IMG/VR virus record: IMGVR_UViG_3300002334_000124
Coordinates: 20,765 to 84,764 of that record
From: a virus
DNA: 64,000 bases
Reading direction: 5' to 3' (one strand)
How positions within the stretch are numbered: the stretch's first letter is position 1; every line of letters begins with the position of its first letter. Under the pieces are notes generated by a model that did not search any database, had not been told where the DNA came from, and saw only the letters and a list, made by a program, of their open reading frames with translations. This document shows positions 53,353 through 60,043 of the stretch, piece after piece. A program made the translations under genes and the position numbers.

Positions 53353-54013
53353 GTGCCCATATGGATTTGTGTTTCATTATGGACCCAGATCGTGGCAGTT
53401 CTTGTTTTAGCCAGGACATCATCGCATGCGTCCCAACCACTTTCAGCCTAAAAGTTTTGCCCGATATGGCCACGCTCCCATCACCGTCGACAAAACCACG
53501 AATGAAATGTCGAATCAATTCTTCGTCGTCTATGTTCGGCGGATTGAGATCGTGTGTTTTGTTTGGATGACAACCATGACTCCAAAGATCTGTGACCATC
53601 TGATGACTGGTTATCGCTAAGCGCGCTACTTTTGCTTTGCCATAAGACGTGACTTGTGAGAATAGGTGAACTGGATATGTAGACGAAAGATCTTTAGCCA
53701 GCCTTACGAGATGTGTTTGGTCTTTGTCGCTGAGGTCGACCTTGAGCACGTATTGACCGTCGTAACAACCTGAGGAACTGTCAGCATAGAGAAAGCCTAG
53801 CCAATAGGCTTTCTTTTCGTTGTTGATTTCGGAGAAGAAGGAGTGATTGACCTCATACCTCCTACTGTTCACCTTGTTTGATCGACATTCGATGCCTTCG
53901 CGCTTGAGTATCCAGTAAACTTGATGGGCCTTGAGCCCAATTTCGTGCCCGACGATCGCGGCTGACTTGCCTTCATCGTACAATTCCAAGATTCTCTGAG
54001 TATGATTTTCCAT
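53261..54013 (-). CDS. LAGLIDADG homing endonuclease within the dnaE locus
   Basis: A 250-residue protein with two LAGLIDADG helices: [12 protein letters not shown] (about residues 70-81) and [16 protein letters not shown] (about 166-181). An N-terminal helix-turn-helix ([20 protein letters not shown]) precedes them. AGGGAGGT lies 9 nt before its ATG, inside the end of the upstream polymerase ORF. All three ORFs are in different frames, so it is not an in-frame intein. It interrupts dnaE at the boundary before the palm motif, as an intron ORF or a free homing gene. Confidence 0.85.
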   Translation of the reverse strand: MENHTQRILELYDEGKSAAIVGHEIGLKAHQVYWILKREGIECRSNKVNSRRYEVNHSFFSEINNEKKAYWLGFLYADSSSGCYDGQYVLKVDLSDKDQTHLVRLAKDLSSTYPVHLFSQVTSYGKAKVARLAITSHQMVTDLWSHGCHPNKTHDLNPPNIDDEELIRHFIRGFVDGDGSVAISGKTFRLKVVGTHAMMSWLKQELPRSGSIMKHKSIWALEAHRDTIIWLYKDSNISLDRKYERAKQLF

Positions 54014-55319
54014 TATACGTGACCTCCCTACTGTTGCTATCGACTTCGAGAGCCGTCAATTCAACTTGGTACTTGAAAACATCGTCCATAGCACCACGGG
54101 CAGGATTCAGGAAACGTTCGAAGAGTAGCCCGTACTTGAGGGGGTCTACGTCTGTGATCCCGAGACAGTAAGCCACGGCGCAGCCACCTGCTGAGCCACG
54201 ACCAGGACCTACCATGATGCCTACGCTTTTGGCGTGACGAATCAGGTCCCATGTGATAAGGAAGTAGCCAGGGAATCCCATCTGACATATGACGTCAAGC
54301 TCATATTCGAGCCGGTTCACAACCTCGCTGGTTAGTGTCCCGTATCTACGTTCTGCACCATCTATGACGAGGGCGCGCAGATAGTCTTCTTCGTCCGCGT
54401 ACCCGTCGGGGATATCGAAGTGTGGCATGTGGACCGTGTCGAAGTCGATGTCGATGTCAGCCCGTTCAGCGATCAGCAACGTATTGTCGCACGCCACTTC
54501 TACTTCACGGAACAGATGCCTCATTTCGTAGGCTGACTTGAGGTAATGCTCGTGTCCGTGGAACTTGAACCGGTTCGGGTCGGACATCTTCGACCCTGTC
54601 TGTACGCAAAGTAACGCAGAATGGGCCATAGAGTCAGATGACAAGGTGTAGTGCGAATCGTTGGTGGCTACTAGGGGCGCGCCTATAGCTTTAGAGATCT
54701 CGATGAGCTGCGGGTTTGTCTGTGTCTGTTCAGGAATCCCGTGGTCTTGTATCTCGATGAAGAAGTTTTCTTTACCAACGATGTCCTGGAACCTGCTGGC
54801 TGCTTCTGTGGCTGCTCCCACGTCGCCGCGTAGCAATTCCTGAAGGACGATGCCCCCCAGACAGCCCGACGTCACTATGAGGCCCTCAGCGTGGTCTGAG
54901 AGGATGTCCCAATCAATGCGAGGCTTACGCCAGAACCCCTTGAGGAACGCATCTGACGACAGCTTCATCAGATTCTGATAGCCCTCGTTGTTGTGGGCGA
55001 TGACAGTTAGATGATGAAATGCCTTCTGACCGTCTTCGGTCTCGCCCCCGAAGTCGTCTATGGTTTTCTTCTTCGGCTTCGGACGGTCGGCCACACTGTG
55101 TCGCGCCATGTAAAGCTCGTTGCCGATGAGAGGTTTGATGCCCTGCTTCTTGCATTCCTTGTAGAAAGGGATCGCCCCGTACATGTTTCCATGGTCGGTG
55201 CAGGCTATGGCAGGTTGCCCATCAGCAACTGCGGCGCTTACCAGTTCCTCAATTTTCGAAGCCCCGTCAAGCATGCTGTACTCGCTATGGACATGACAGT
55301 GCACAAACGAATCAGTCAT
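53973..55319 (-). CDS. dnaE: DNA polymerase III alpha, N-terminal part (PHP to start of palm)
   Basis: About 449 residues from ATG 55319 (55352 is in the upstream paralogue). The PHP domain begins [15 protein letters not shown] with [30 protein letters not shown] and [16 protein letters not shown] are standard DnaE. The last about 35 residues ([16 protein letters not shown]...) are not standard and may be a lineage-specific insertion or run-on into an intron. The stop at 53973 lies 41 nt inside the endonuclease ORF. Start overlaps the last small paralogue, so polymerase and paralogues are one operon. Confidence 0.85.
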   Translation of the reverse strand: MTDSFVHCHVHSEYSMLDGASKIEELVSAAVADGQPAIACTDHGNMYGAIPFYKECKKQGIKPLIGNELYMARHSVADRPKPKKKTIDDFGGETEDGQKAFHHLTVIAHNNEGYQNLMKLSSDAFLKGFWRKPRIDWDILSDHAEGLIVTSGCLGGIVLQELLRGDVGAATEAASRFQDIVGKENFFIEIQDHGIPEQTQTNPQLIEISKAIGAPLVATNDSHYTLSSDSMAHSALLCVQTGSKMSDPNRFKFHGHEHYLKSAYEMRHLFREVEVACDNTLLIAERADIDIDFDTVHMPHFDIPDGYADEEDYLRALVIDGAERRYGTLTSEVVNRLEYELDVICQMGFPGYFLITWDLIRHAKSVGIMVGPGRGSAGGCAVAYCLGITDVDPLKYGLLFERFLNPARGAMDDVFKYQVELTALEVDSNSREVTYNGKSYSENLGIVR

Positions 55320-55650
55320 CAATCGTTGCCTTTTTCCATGGGATGGCATCACACAGATATTCTAGGTAAGGAGGTAGTAGCACAATTGCAGTCATGGGCG
55401 AACTTGAATACTTGCCGAGGGCACGTTCGAGGGAAGCTAATCTTTCACAGACGTCGCAACTATAAAAATCTAGCCACGCCTGTGGAGTGTTGTTTCTGCC
55501 ACACTGGCAACATCTACCGGGAAAATCGGAGGTTGCTAAGACTGCTGCTCGCATTCGGCCATCATGCAGCAAAATGCCATCTTGATATGGAGCCCAAGAA
55601 AGCGAAACCCCCAGGATCACCAGTCCGCGAGGCGTCATTAAGTTGACCAT
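55312..55650 (-). CDS. Two-CxxC small protein, paralogue 7 of 7
   Basis: About 112 residues from ATG 55650, start [15 protein letters not shown]. It has GRCCQCG, YSCDVC and the C-terminal [10 protein letters not shown]. An upstream ATG at 55686 would add 12 residues, but AAAGGAG precedes 55650. It overlaps dnaE by 8 nt. Family described under the first copy (57283-57678). Confidence 0.75.
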   Translation of the reverse strand: MVNLMTPRGLVILGVSLSWAPYQDGILLHDGRMRAAVLATSDFPGRCCQCGRNNTPQAWLDFYSCDVCERLASLERALGKYSSSPMTAIVLLPPYLEYLCDAIPWKKATIDD

Positions 55651-55958
55651 TGGGTTGTTGCTCCTTTCCATGATGTGTCGCTGCATAGGTATGCTAGATG
55701 TAAAGGTAACTGCACGATCCGGGTCTTCACGAACGGAACGGAACGTGGGCAGACTTCACAACGATATTCATCTGCCCGTCGCTGCATGAAGTTGGCACGA
55801 CCACATCTGCAGCACCTACCGAGAATATCAGGAGTCGCTAAGACTATCGGAAATATTGATGATAGATGTTCAACGTACAGAACTCCATCTTGATACGGAG
55901 CCCAAGATATCGGGACTCCGAGGATTACCAATCCTTCGTACGTTACGAAGCTAACCAT
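55638..55958 (-). CDS. Two-CxxC small protein, paralogue 6 of 7
   Basis: 106 residues from ATG 55958, start MVSFVTYEGLVILGV. Cys pairs GRCCRCG and YRCEVC; C-terminal LPLHLAYLC. Overlaps the copies before and after it by 8 and 13 nt. Confidence 0.75.
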   Translation of the reverse strand: MVSFVTYEGLVILGVPISWAPYQDGVLYVEHLSSIFPIVLATPDILGRCCRCGRANFMQRRADEYRCEVCPRSVPFVKTRIVQLPLHLAYLCSDTSWKGATTQWST

Positions 55959-56319
55959 ATCTACACCGTGCGTCGCAGAGGTACTCCAGATGGGGGGGCA
56001 CAATCACGACTGAAGTTAAAACATTGAGTCCCAGATATGACGAACGCGTCCCAAGGATATTCAGACAGTGTCCACAACAATAGATATTTCTGTACGGCCA
56101 ATCGATAGGGAGACGTTTACACCAATAACCTGTTCCGATAGATCGATGAGTGTCAGATCGACCACATTCGCAACACCTGCTGCGGTGGCTACCACTGGCT
56201 AAGACTATTGACTGACTCTTCGAACCGTCCCACACAATGCCATCTCGGTGTGGGATCGAATCATGTTTGACTGCGTCCAGCATCACCAATCCTTCTCGGA
56301 TCATGAAGTTAACTGTCAT
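55951..56319 (-). CDS. Two-CxxC small protein, paralogue 5 of 7
   Basis: 122 residues, start MTVNFMIREGLVMLDA. Cys pairs SRCCECG and YCCGHC; C-terminal VPPHLEYLCD. Longer linker between the Cys pairs than in copies 6 and 7. Overlaps copy 4 by 11 nt. Confidence 0.75.
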   Translation of the reverse strand: MTVNFMIREGLVMLDAVKHDSIPHRDGIVWDGSKSQSIVLASGSHRSRCCECGRSDTHRSIGTGYWCKRLPIDWPYRNIYCCGHCLNILGTRSSYLGLNVLTSVVIVPPHLEYLCDARCRYG

Positions 56320-56641
56320 CGCAGAGATACTCCAGATAACGAGGCAGCCTCAGAATGGCAGTTAGCACCACGTTGAGTTTGCGATTGACGCCTCTGCCTT
56401 TGCAATTTACACAACAATGAACATTCGCCCATAGCCACTCAATGCTGAACAGGGTGCAGATGCCTCTGTCCTCATACGCAAAGCCATTTCCACTACCACA
56501 GGTGCCGCATTTGCTTCTGTCTCCGGGTCCGACTAGGACTATCTTCTGACGGTGCGGGCCATTGAATAGGATGCCGTCTTCGCATTTCTCGCCTATCCCG
56601 AGTATGACCAATCCTTGCGGGATCATGATGTTAACGGTCAC
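56309..56641 (-). CDS. Two-CxxC small protein, paralogue 4 of 7
   Basis: 110 residues, start MTVNIMIPQGLVILGI. Cys pairs SKCGTCG and HCCVNC; C-terminal LPRYLEYLCD. Overlaps copy 3 by 11 nt. Confidence 0.75.
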   Translation of the reverse strand: MTVNIMIPQGLVILGIGEKCEDGILFNGPHRQKIVLVGPGDRSKCGTCGSGNGFAYEDRGICTLFSIEWLWANVHCCVNCKGRGVNRKLNVVLTAILRLPRYLEYLCDDS

Positions 56642-56915
56642 GACACAACCATTCTAGATGATGCGGCAGTGTCAGGACTGCAGTGGCTGTCGGACATGTT
56701 GGACAATAGTAGGTTTTAAAGCTAAGCTTCATAGGGATCCCGTCCACGGTCTCCCCACATTGACAACATCTACCGGGGTTGTCGGAAGTTGTAAAGACTA
56801 CTGGGACTCGCCAGCCGCTATCTCTGACTAGGACACCGTCGTGATGTAGTGTCTCGTCATCGAATTCCACGTCCAGTATGATCAACCCTTCTGACGTCAT
56901 CAGGTTAATGGTCAT
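56631..56915 (-). CDS. Two-CxxC small protein, paralogue 3 of 7
   Basis: 94 residues, the shortest copy, start MTINLMTSEGLIILDV. Cys pairs GRCCQCG and YYCPTC; C-terminal LPHHLEWLCRD. Starts 8 nt after copy 2. Confidence 0.75.
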   Translation of the reverse strand: MTINLMTSEGLIILDVEFDDETLHHDGVLVRDSGWRVPVVFTTSDNPGRCCQCGETVDGIPMKLSFKTYYCPTCPTATAVLTLPHHLEWLCRDR

Positions 56916-56923
56916 GGCACAGG

Positions 56924-57286
56924 TTAACAGTCACGACATAGGAACTCCAGGTGAGAGGGCAGAGGTAAAAGTGCCGTTAAGATCATGTCGTACTGTGGTC
57001 CTGACTTACATCCTACACAACGGTAAGTGTCAGCCCATGGCCAGTCGATGGGGAATATCGAGCAAAGCCCTCCAGGATCCACTGCTGGGGCGCTTTCCTT
57101 GCCACAACCCCAACACCTACCCTTGTAGCAGCGGGTTGTTAGAACTATTGGTTGAACCCGGTTGGCGTTCATCAGGATGCCATCCTCGTATCCTTTTAAG
57201 CGAGCGGTGATTTTGGTGTAAACTCCGCCGCGATATACGCCGCCGAGTATCACCAATCCTTTTGGGATCATCAGGTTGACAGTCAT
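56924..57286 (-). CDS. Two-CxxC small protein, paralogue 2 of 7
   Basis: 120 residues from ATG 57286 in an ATGA overlap with copy 1, start MTVNLMIPKGLVILGG. Cys pairs GRCWGCG and YRCVGC; C-terminal LPSHLEFLCRD. A longer reading from 57328 runs inside copy 1 and is rejected. Confidence 0.75.
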   Translation of the reverse strand: MTVNLMIPKGLVILGGVYRGGVYTKITARLKGYEDGILMNANRVQPIVLTTRCYKGRCWGCGKESAPAVDPGGLCSIFPIDWPWADTYRCVGCKSGPQYDMILTALLPLPSHLEFLCRDC

Positions 57287-57678
57287 ATGGGACTCAAATT
57301 GACTGTCCATGATTTGCCACCGCTCCATGGCTCACTGGTGCACAGATACTCCAGGCAAGGAGGGAGGAAGATCAGCAGAGTTGTTTTGGTCCCACTAATG
57401 GGAAGACCCGGACAGTCTATACAGGTATGAGTACCGACGTAGGCGTAGTAGGCGCCGGTCGAGTATTTCTGTTTCTTGTTGTGCGAACCACATCTGGAAC
57501 ACCTACCCCAGTATCGTGACGTTGCCAATACTATTGATCGCATTATCTGATAACGATGATTGAACAGGATGCCATCCTGGTACGGATCCCAATACGATAG
57601 GTCCGACTTTTCCGCGGCACATCGAGCCGATACGCCCAGTAGAACTAGACCTTCTTTGACGGGTATGTTGACAGTCAT
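57283..57678 (-). CDS. Two-CxxC small protein, paralogue 1 of 7 (first in operon)
   Basis: 131 residues, start MTVNIPVKEGLVLLGV behind AGGAGG (5-6 nt spacing), the only copy with a strong ribosome-binding site. Family pattern, seen in all seven copies: a start like MTVNLMIxxGLVILGV, then DGIL, IVLAT, the first Cys pair in GRCxxCG, a second CxxC (here HTCIDC) and a C-terminal LPxxLEYLC. It looks like a small two-pair zinc ribbon with a conserved hydrophobic end. I recognise no family and do not assign a function. It starts the operon that leads into dnaE. Confidence 0.75.
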   Translation of the reverse strand: MTVNIPVKEGLVLLGVSARCAAEKSDLSYWDPYQDGILFNHRYQIMRSIVLATSRYWGRCSRCGSHNKKQKYSTGAYYAYVGTHTCIDCPGLPISGTKTTLLIFLPPCLEYLCTSEPWSGGKSWTVNLSPI

Positions 57679-57712
57679 TCAGGACCTCCTGTCTGGGTTG
57701 TGGACGTAACAG

Positions 57713-57741
57713 AAGCTAGCAGTGTAGTAGAGATGCGTCAA
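57713..57741 (-). promoter_or_regulatory. Promoter for the paralogue-dnaE operon
   Basis: Reading the minus strand: TTGACG (57741-57736), 17-nt gap, TAGCTT (57718-57713). Start expected near 57706, about 28 nt before the first paralogue ATG. Same -35 and spacing as the promoter at 60015-60043. Confidence 0.7.
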
Positions 57742-57750
57742 GCTGAAAGA

Positions 57751-58281
57751 CTTAGGAGAGGCGCGATAGGTATGGGTTTCGTGGTGAGCGTGGCCCCTCC
57801 CTTAGAATCGAAGTTGGCTGGCGCGTGAGTTTTGGGTTCCGACGCTCTTTTGGCCAGACCAACTTCAGAGTTGTCAAGAAATAACCGGAGTGCGGCGTCA
57901 GTTTCATGGGTTTCGCACCTGTCATGGCTGCACCCCGGTAGAGAATGGAACTGGCTGGCGATGCTCGTTTGGGTTCAGACATGTCCTTGGCCAACCAGTT
58001 CCAAGAGGTAACCGAGCGTGACGAAGTATTAAGGGGTTTCGCAGCATCCTGGTCACGCTCGGTAGAAATGAGGATTGCCCTGGTTGACGGTGACACTCTG
58101 GGTTTCGCGAAGTTCAAGATCAACCAGGGTAGAAAAAGTAGGGAAGGTAGAAAGGGTAGAAAATGATCCCCTACCGCGGACTCACAGTGGGTTTCGTCGT
58201 TACTCTGGCAGGTAGGGGATCAGAGAATGGTGGACTGGCGGCTTTTCCGTGGGTTTCGCGTCATGGTTGGCCAGCCCGCCA
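57751..58281 (-). ncRNA. TIGR-like guide array, 8 units (block A)
   Basis: Eight units, each (plus-strand view) left arm, spacer A of 9 nt, loop of 9 nt (TGGGTTTCG), spacer B of 9 nt, right arm pairing with the left. Units: U1 57751-57805 (A CGATAGGTA, B TGGTGAGCG), U2 57810-57866 (CGTGAGTTT, ACGCTCTTT; loop TGGGTTCCG), U3 57884-57939 (TCAGTTTCA, CACCTGTCA), U4 57947-58002 (ATGCTCGTT, ACATGTCCT; loop TGGGTTCAG), U5 58011-58063 (AAGTATTAA, CAGCATCCT; loop GGGGTTTCG), U6 58078-58129 (GTGACACTC, CGAAGTTCA), U7 58166-58220 (GACTCACAG, TCGTTACTC), U8 58228-58281 (GCTTTTCCG, CGTCATGGT). Edges are mostly GGCG and TGGCC, giving a 36-nt core. Linkers are A-rich. Transcription is probably from the minus strand with the neighbouring genes, so the RNA would read the complement. 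No protein gene is supported in this stretch. Confidence 0.85.
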
Positions 58282-58290
58282 GAATAAAAC

Positions 58291-59058
58291 CTATGCGGAG
58301 TCCACAGCGACCCACAGGTCTTTGAGTAGGTTCTTCTTGATGATCCTGAGACCATGATTGTTTACGTGTCCCGGTTTCCAATCTGGATGGGCCAGAGCAG
58401 CTGACGTTTTGGCGTCGTAGTAGTAGTCGCAGTATCTTTCGTTCTTCAACCTCACCATGTTTCCAGCGATGACATGCAGGATTATTCCTGCGTTCTGGTT
58501 GCCTAAAGCCTGAGCGGCTTCCTGTGTCATGCCCGTTTTCCGTCTTTCTTGGCTACCTACACCACAGTACTGCCAAAGCATGCTCACTGAACGGGGTACG
58601 GTTTTGCCTGACACGAGGATCTGTTCAGGCGTATCGTCCCGCTTCTTTTTTCCCGTGGGGTCGTCTTCATGCCACATCGGAGTCTTCCAGCATGGGTGAC
58701 CGATCGCGCCGAGCAAACGGCCGAACGACTTATCGTTCAGTCCACGTGTCTCTTCCATGAATCCGACGAAGACGGGCGGGAGTACTTTGATTTGCGTTCC
58801 AAGTAGCGTTACAAGTTTGGTTTCCTGGTCAAGCATCACCGCGGCGTACTCGAACACTTCAGGGGCTGCGCTCACATTGCGAACAATCAGCTTGTCTTCT
58901 TTACCTTCGCGGATCTTCCTGCTGATGTTTGCCTTGCCTTCGATCCCGAGTCTGTTGTCTAAGGAGATCCGGTACTTCATTGAGCTTTCAAGGAGCAAAG
59001 AGGTCATGGCGACCAGTTTGAAATCTCCGAGTACTTTCTTGGTTGGCTTCTTGGCCAT
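58291..59058 (-). CDS. Tas-like RNA-binding protein: IS110 C-terminal/Nop-type domain without nuclease
   Basis: A 255-residue basic protein. Residues about 60-100 look like a helical coiled segment. Residues 101-121 (MEETRGLNDKSFGRLLGAIG) resemble the helix-hairpin-helix of Transposase_20. LWQYCGVG (161-168), the GNQN turn (186-189) and the Tyr-rich YCDYYYDAK (209-217) follow in the order of the IS110-family C-terminal domain, whose fold is related to Nop of box C/D snoRNPs. The RuvC-like DEDD domain of IS110 is absent. No ribosome-binding site; the array loop motif in complement (CGAAACCCA) abuts the start codon. With the repeat arrays around it, the best reading is a nuclease-less Tas protein; a domesticated IS110 fragment is the alternative. 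Confidence 0.7.
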   Translation of the reverse strand: MAKKPTKKVLGDFKLVAMTSLLLESSMKYRISLDNRLGIEGKANISRKIREGKEDKLIVRNVSAAPEVFEYAAVMLDQETKLVTLLGTQIKVLPPVFVGFMEETRGLNDKSFGRLLGAIGHPCWKTPMWHEDDPTGKKKRDDTPEQILVSGKTVPRSVSMLWQYCGVGSQERRKTGMTQEAAQALGNQNAGIILHVIAGNMVRLKNERYCDYYYDAKTSAALAHPDWKPGHVNNHGLRIIKKNLLKDLWVAVDSA

Positions 59059-59067
59059 TGGGTTTCG
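59059..59067 (-). promoter_or_regulatory. Array loop motif in the leader of the Tas-like gene
   Basis: An exact TGGGTTTCG (plus strand) directly before the start codon, with no paired arms. Could be a binding site for the protein on its own message. The leaders of this gene and the 59823 gene share CACCAACTA and AAAGC near the start codon. Confidence 0.45.
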
Positions 59068-59100
59068 CTTTCTATTTGGGTTTAGTTGGTGTTATTGAAC

Positions 59101-59240
59101 TTAGAGGGCTGGCGCAGCGGCTCTGGGTTTCGAAGCTGTAATGGCCAGCCCTCTAGAAATTAACCCCTGACTGCCAGTCAAGGGAAAGTGCGGGCTGGCG
59201 CCTATTCTGTGGGTTTCGAGCCATTCCTGGCCAGCCCGCT
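59101..59240 (-). ncRNA. TIGR-like guide array, 2 units (block B)
   Basis: U9 59101-59156 (plus-strand spacers A CAGCGGCTC, B AAGCTGTAA) and U10 59188-59240 (A CCTATTCTG, B AGCCATTCC), both with the loop TGGGTTTCG and edges GGCTGGCG/TGGCCAGCC. Between them, 59164-59184 is an arm pair (CCCCTGACTG with CAGTCAAGGG, almost no loop) that looks like a unit from which the core has been lost. Confidence 0.85.
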
Positions 59241-59250
59241 GAGATTGAAC

Positions 59251-59823
59251 TTAGGTGATGTCTGGGACTTCGTATTCGGGACGCTTCTTCAGCACCGCCC
59301 TCAATGACTTGACACCTTCGGCGTTCATGTCGTCGATGGCTTGCTGATGTCCGCTGATCGTCTTCTCGATACCGTTGACATCCTTTTGCAAGAACTTGAT
59401 GCGAGCCTCATGCTGTTCGGGGGTGGCGTCCAGATAGTTGGCACGATGAGCGTTACCTTCATCATCGATCCAGGGGAACTCGACATGAGATAGGTACGCC
59501 CACGGATTCCGCTGCTCTACGACTGTGCCTCCGCCTTTCTTTCCCTTCTTGCCTTTGGCTGCCCTCTGTTGGGTGTCGATGTCCTTGCGTTCCTCGAATA
59601 CAGCCGCGACTATAGGCTGGGTTACACTGTTCCTGACCATGGGGACCACAGCTCCAATGATGCTCGGGATGACAGAGTCTTCTGCCCCGTCGCTCCTGAT
59701 GGAGTTCCAGGCCATCAAACCGTGGTCGTAGTTGGAGAACGTTGGGTTGTTGATCAACGAATCTTTGATGTAGTCCCGATAGGACTTCGTCGCGACCTTG
59801 GTCTTCTTGGTTTTCACTGCCAT
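59251..59823 (-). CDS. Unknown array-associated protein
   Basis: 190 residues from ATG 59823 (AAGGAAAG upstream); a reading from 59970 would cross array units and is rejected. Lys-rich N-terminus (MAVKTKKTKVATKSYRDY), a helical segment with IIGAVVPMVRN, a low-complexity AAKGKKGKKGGG linker near residue 95, and a C-terminal coiled helix. No nuclease or helicase motif. It lies between array blocks B and C and upstream of the Tas-like gene in one transcript, so a partner role is plausible but unproven. Confidence 0.65.
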   Translation of the reverse strand: MAVKTKKTKVATKSYRDYIKDSLINNPTFSNYDHGLMAWNSIRSDGAEDSVIPSIIGAVVPMVRNSVTQPIVAAVFEERKDIDTQQRAAKGKKGKKGGGTVVEQRNPWAYLSHVEFPWIDDEGNAHRANYLDATPEQHEARIKFLQKDVNGIEKTISGHQQAIDDMNAEGVKSLRAVLKKRPEYEVPDIT

Positions 59824-59854
59824 GTTTGCTTTCCTTGTAGTTGGTGGAGAAAGG

Positions 59855-59974
59855 TTGATCGGGCTGACGGGCGCTTGATGGGTTTCGCGTGCAGGATGGC
59901 CAGCCCGATCAAGGGTGTTTCCCTGGCTGGCGAAGCGTAATTGGGTTTCGTTCCGTTTCTGGACAGCCAAGGAA
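59855..59974 (-). ncRNA. TIGR-like guide array, 2 units (block C)
   Basis: U11 59855-59912 (plus-strand A GGCGCTTGA, B CGTGCAGGA) and U12 59919-59974 (A AAGCGTAAT, B TTCCGTTTC), both with the loop TGGGTTTCG. First part of the transcript from the promoter at 60015-60043. Confidence 0.85.
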
Positions 59975-60014
59975 AGAATGTTGACATCCCCTCGAATCTC
60001 GGGAGTCTAGAAAG

Positions 60015-60043
60015 AACTTAGCAGGTTTACGGGTCTGCGTCAA
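60015..60043 (-). promoter_or_regulatory. Promoter for the guide array and Tas-like operon
   Basis: Minus strand: TTGACG (60043-60038), 17-nt gap, TAAGTT (60020-60015). Start expected near 60008, so U12 is the first element of the RNA. A plus-strand TTGACA at 59981-59986 has no convincing -10. Confidence 0.7.

Noticed and set aside
53261-54013. Intein in the polymerase
   Set aside because: The three ORFs are in three different frames and intein splice-block residues are not present.
57752-58123. 123-codon minus-strand ORF across the array
   Set aside because: It runs through U1 to U6 and its protein only reflects the repeated motif in changing frames; no ribosome-binding site.
57751-58281. 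CRISPR array
   Set aside because: The conserved part is only 9 nt inside a hairpin core, spacers are 9 nt in pairs, spacing is irregular and no cas-like gene is present.
58291-59058. Intact IS110 insertion sequence
   Set aside because: The RuvC-like DEDD domain is missing and no element ends or target duplication are seen.
57773-59950. tRNA T-arms (GGGTTTCGA resembles GGTTCGA)
   Set aside because: No cloverleaf, anticodon arm or acceptor stem can be drawn; the motif lies in the middle of a long hairpin.
57751-59974. Hammerhead or other small self-cleaving ribozymes
   Set aside because: CGAAAC recalls part of hammerhead, but CTGATGA is absent from all units and the 9-nt variable stretches on both sides do not pair as its helices would.
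59981-60000. Plus-strand promoter from TTGACA at 59981
   Set aside because: No -10 at suitable spacing and no plus-strand gene follows.
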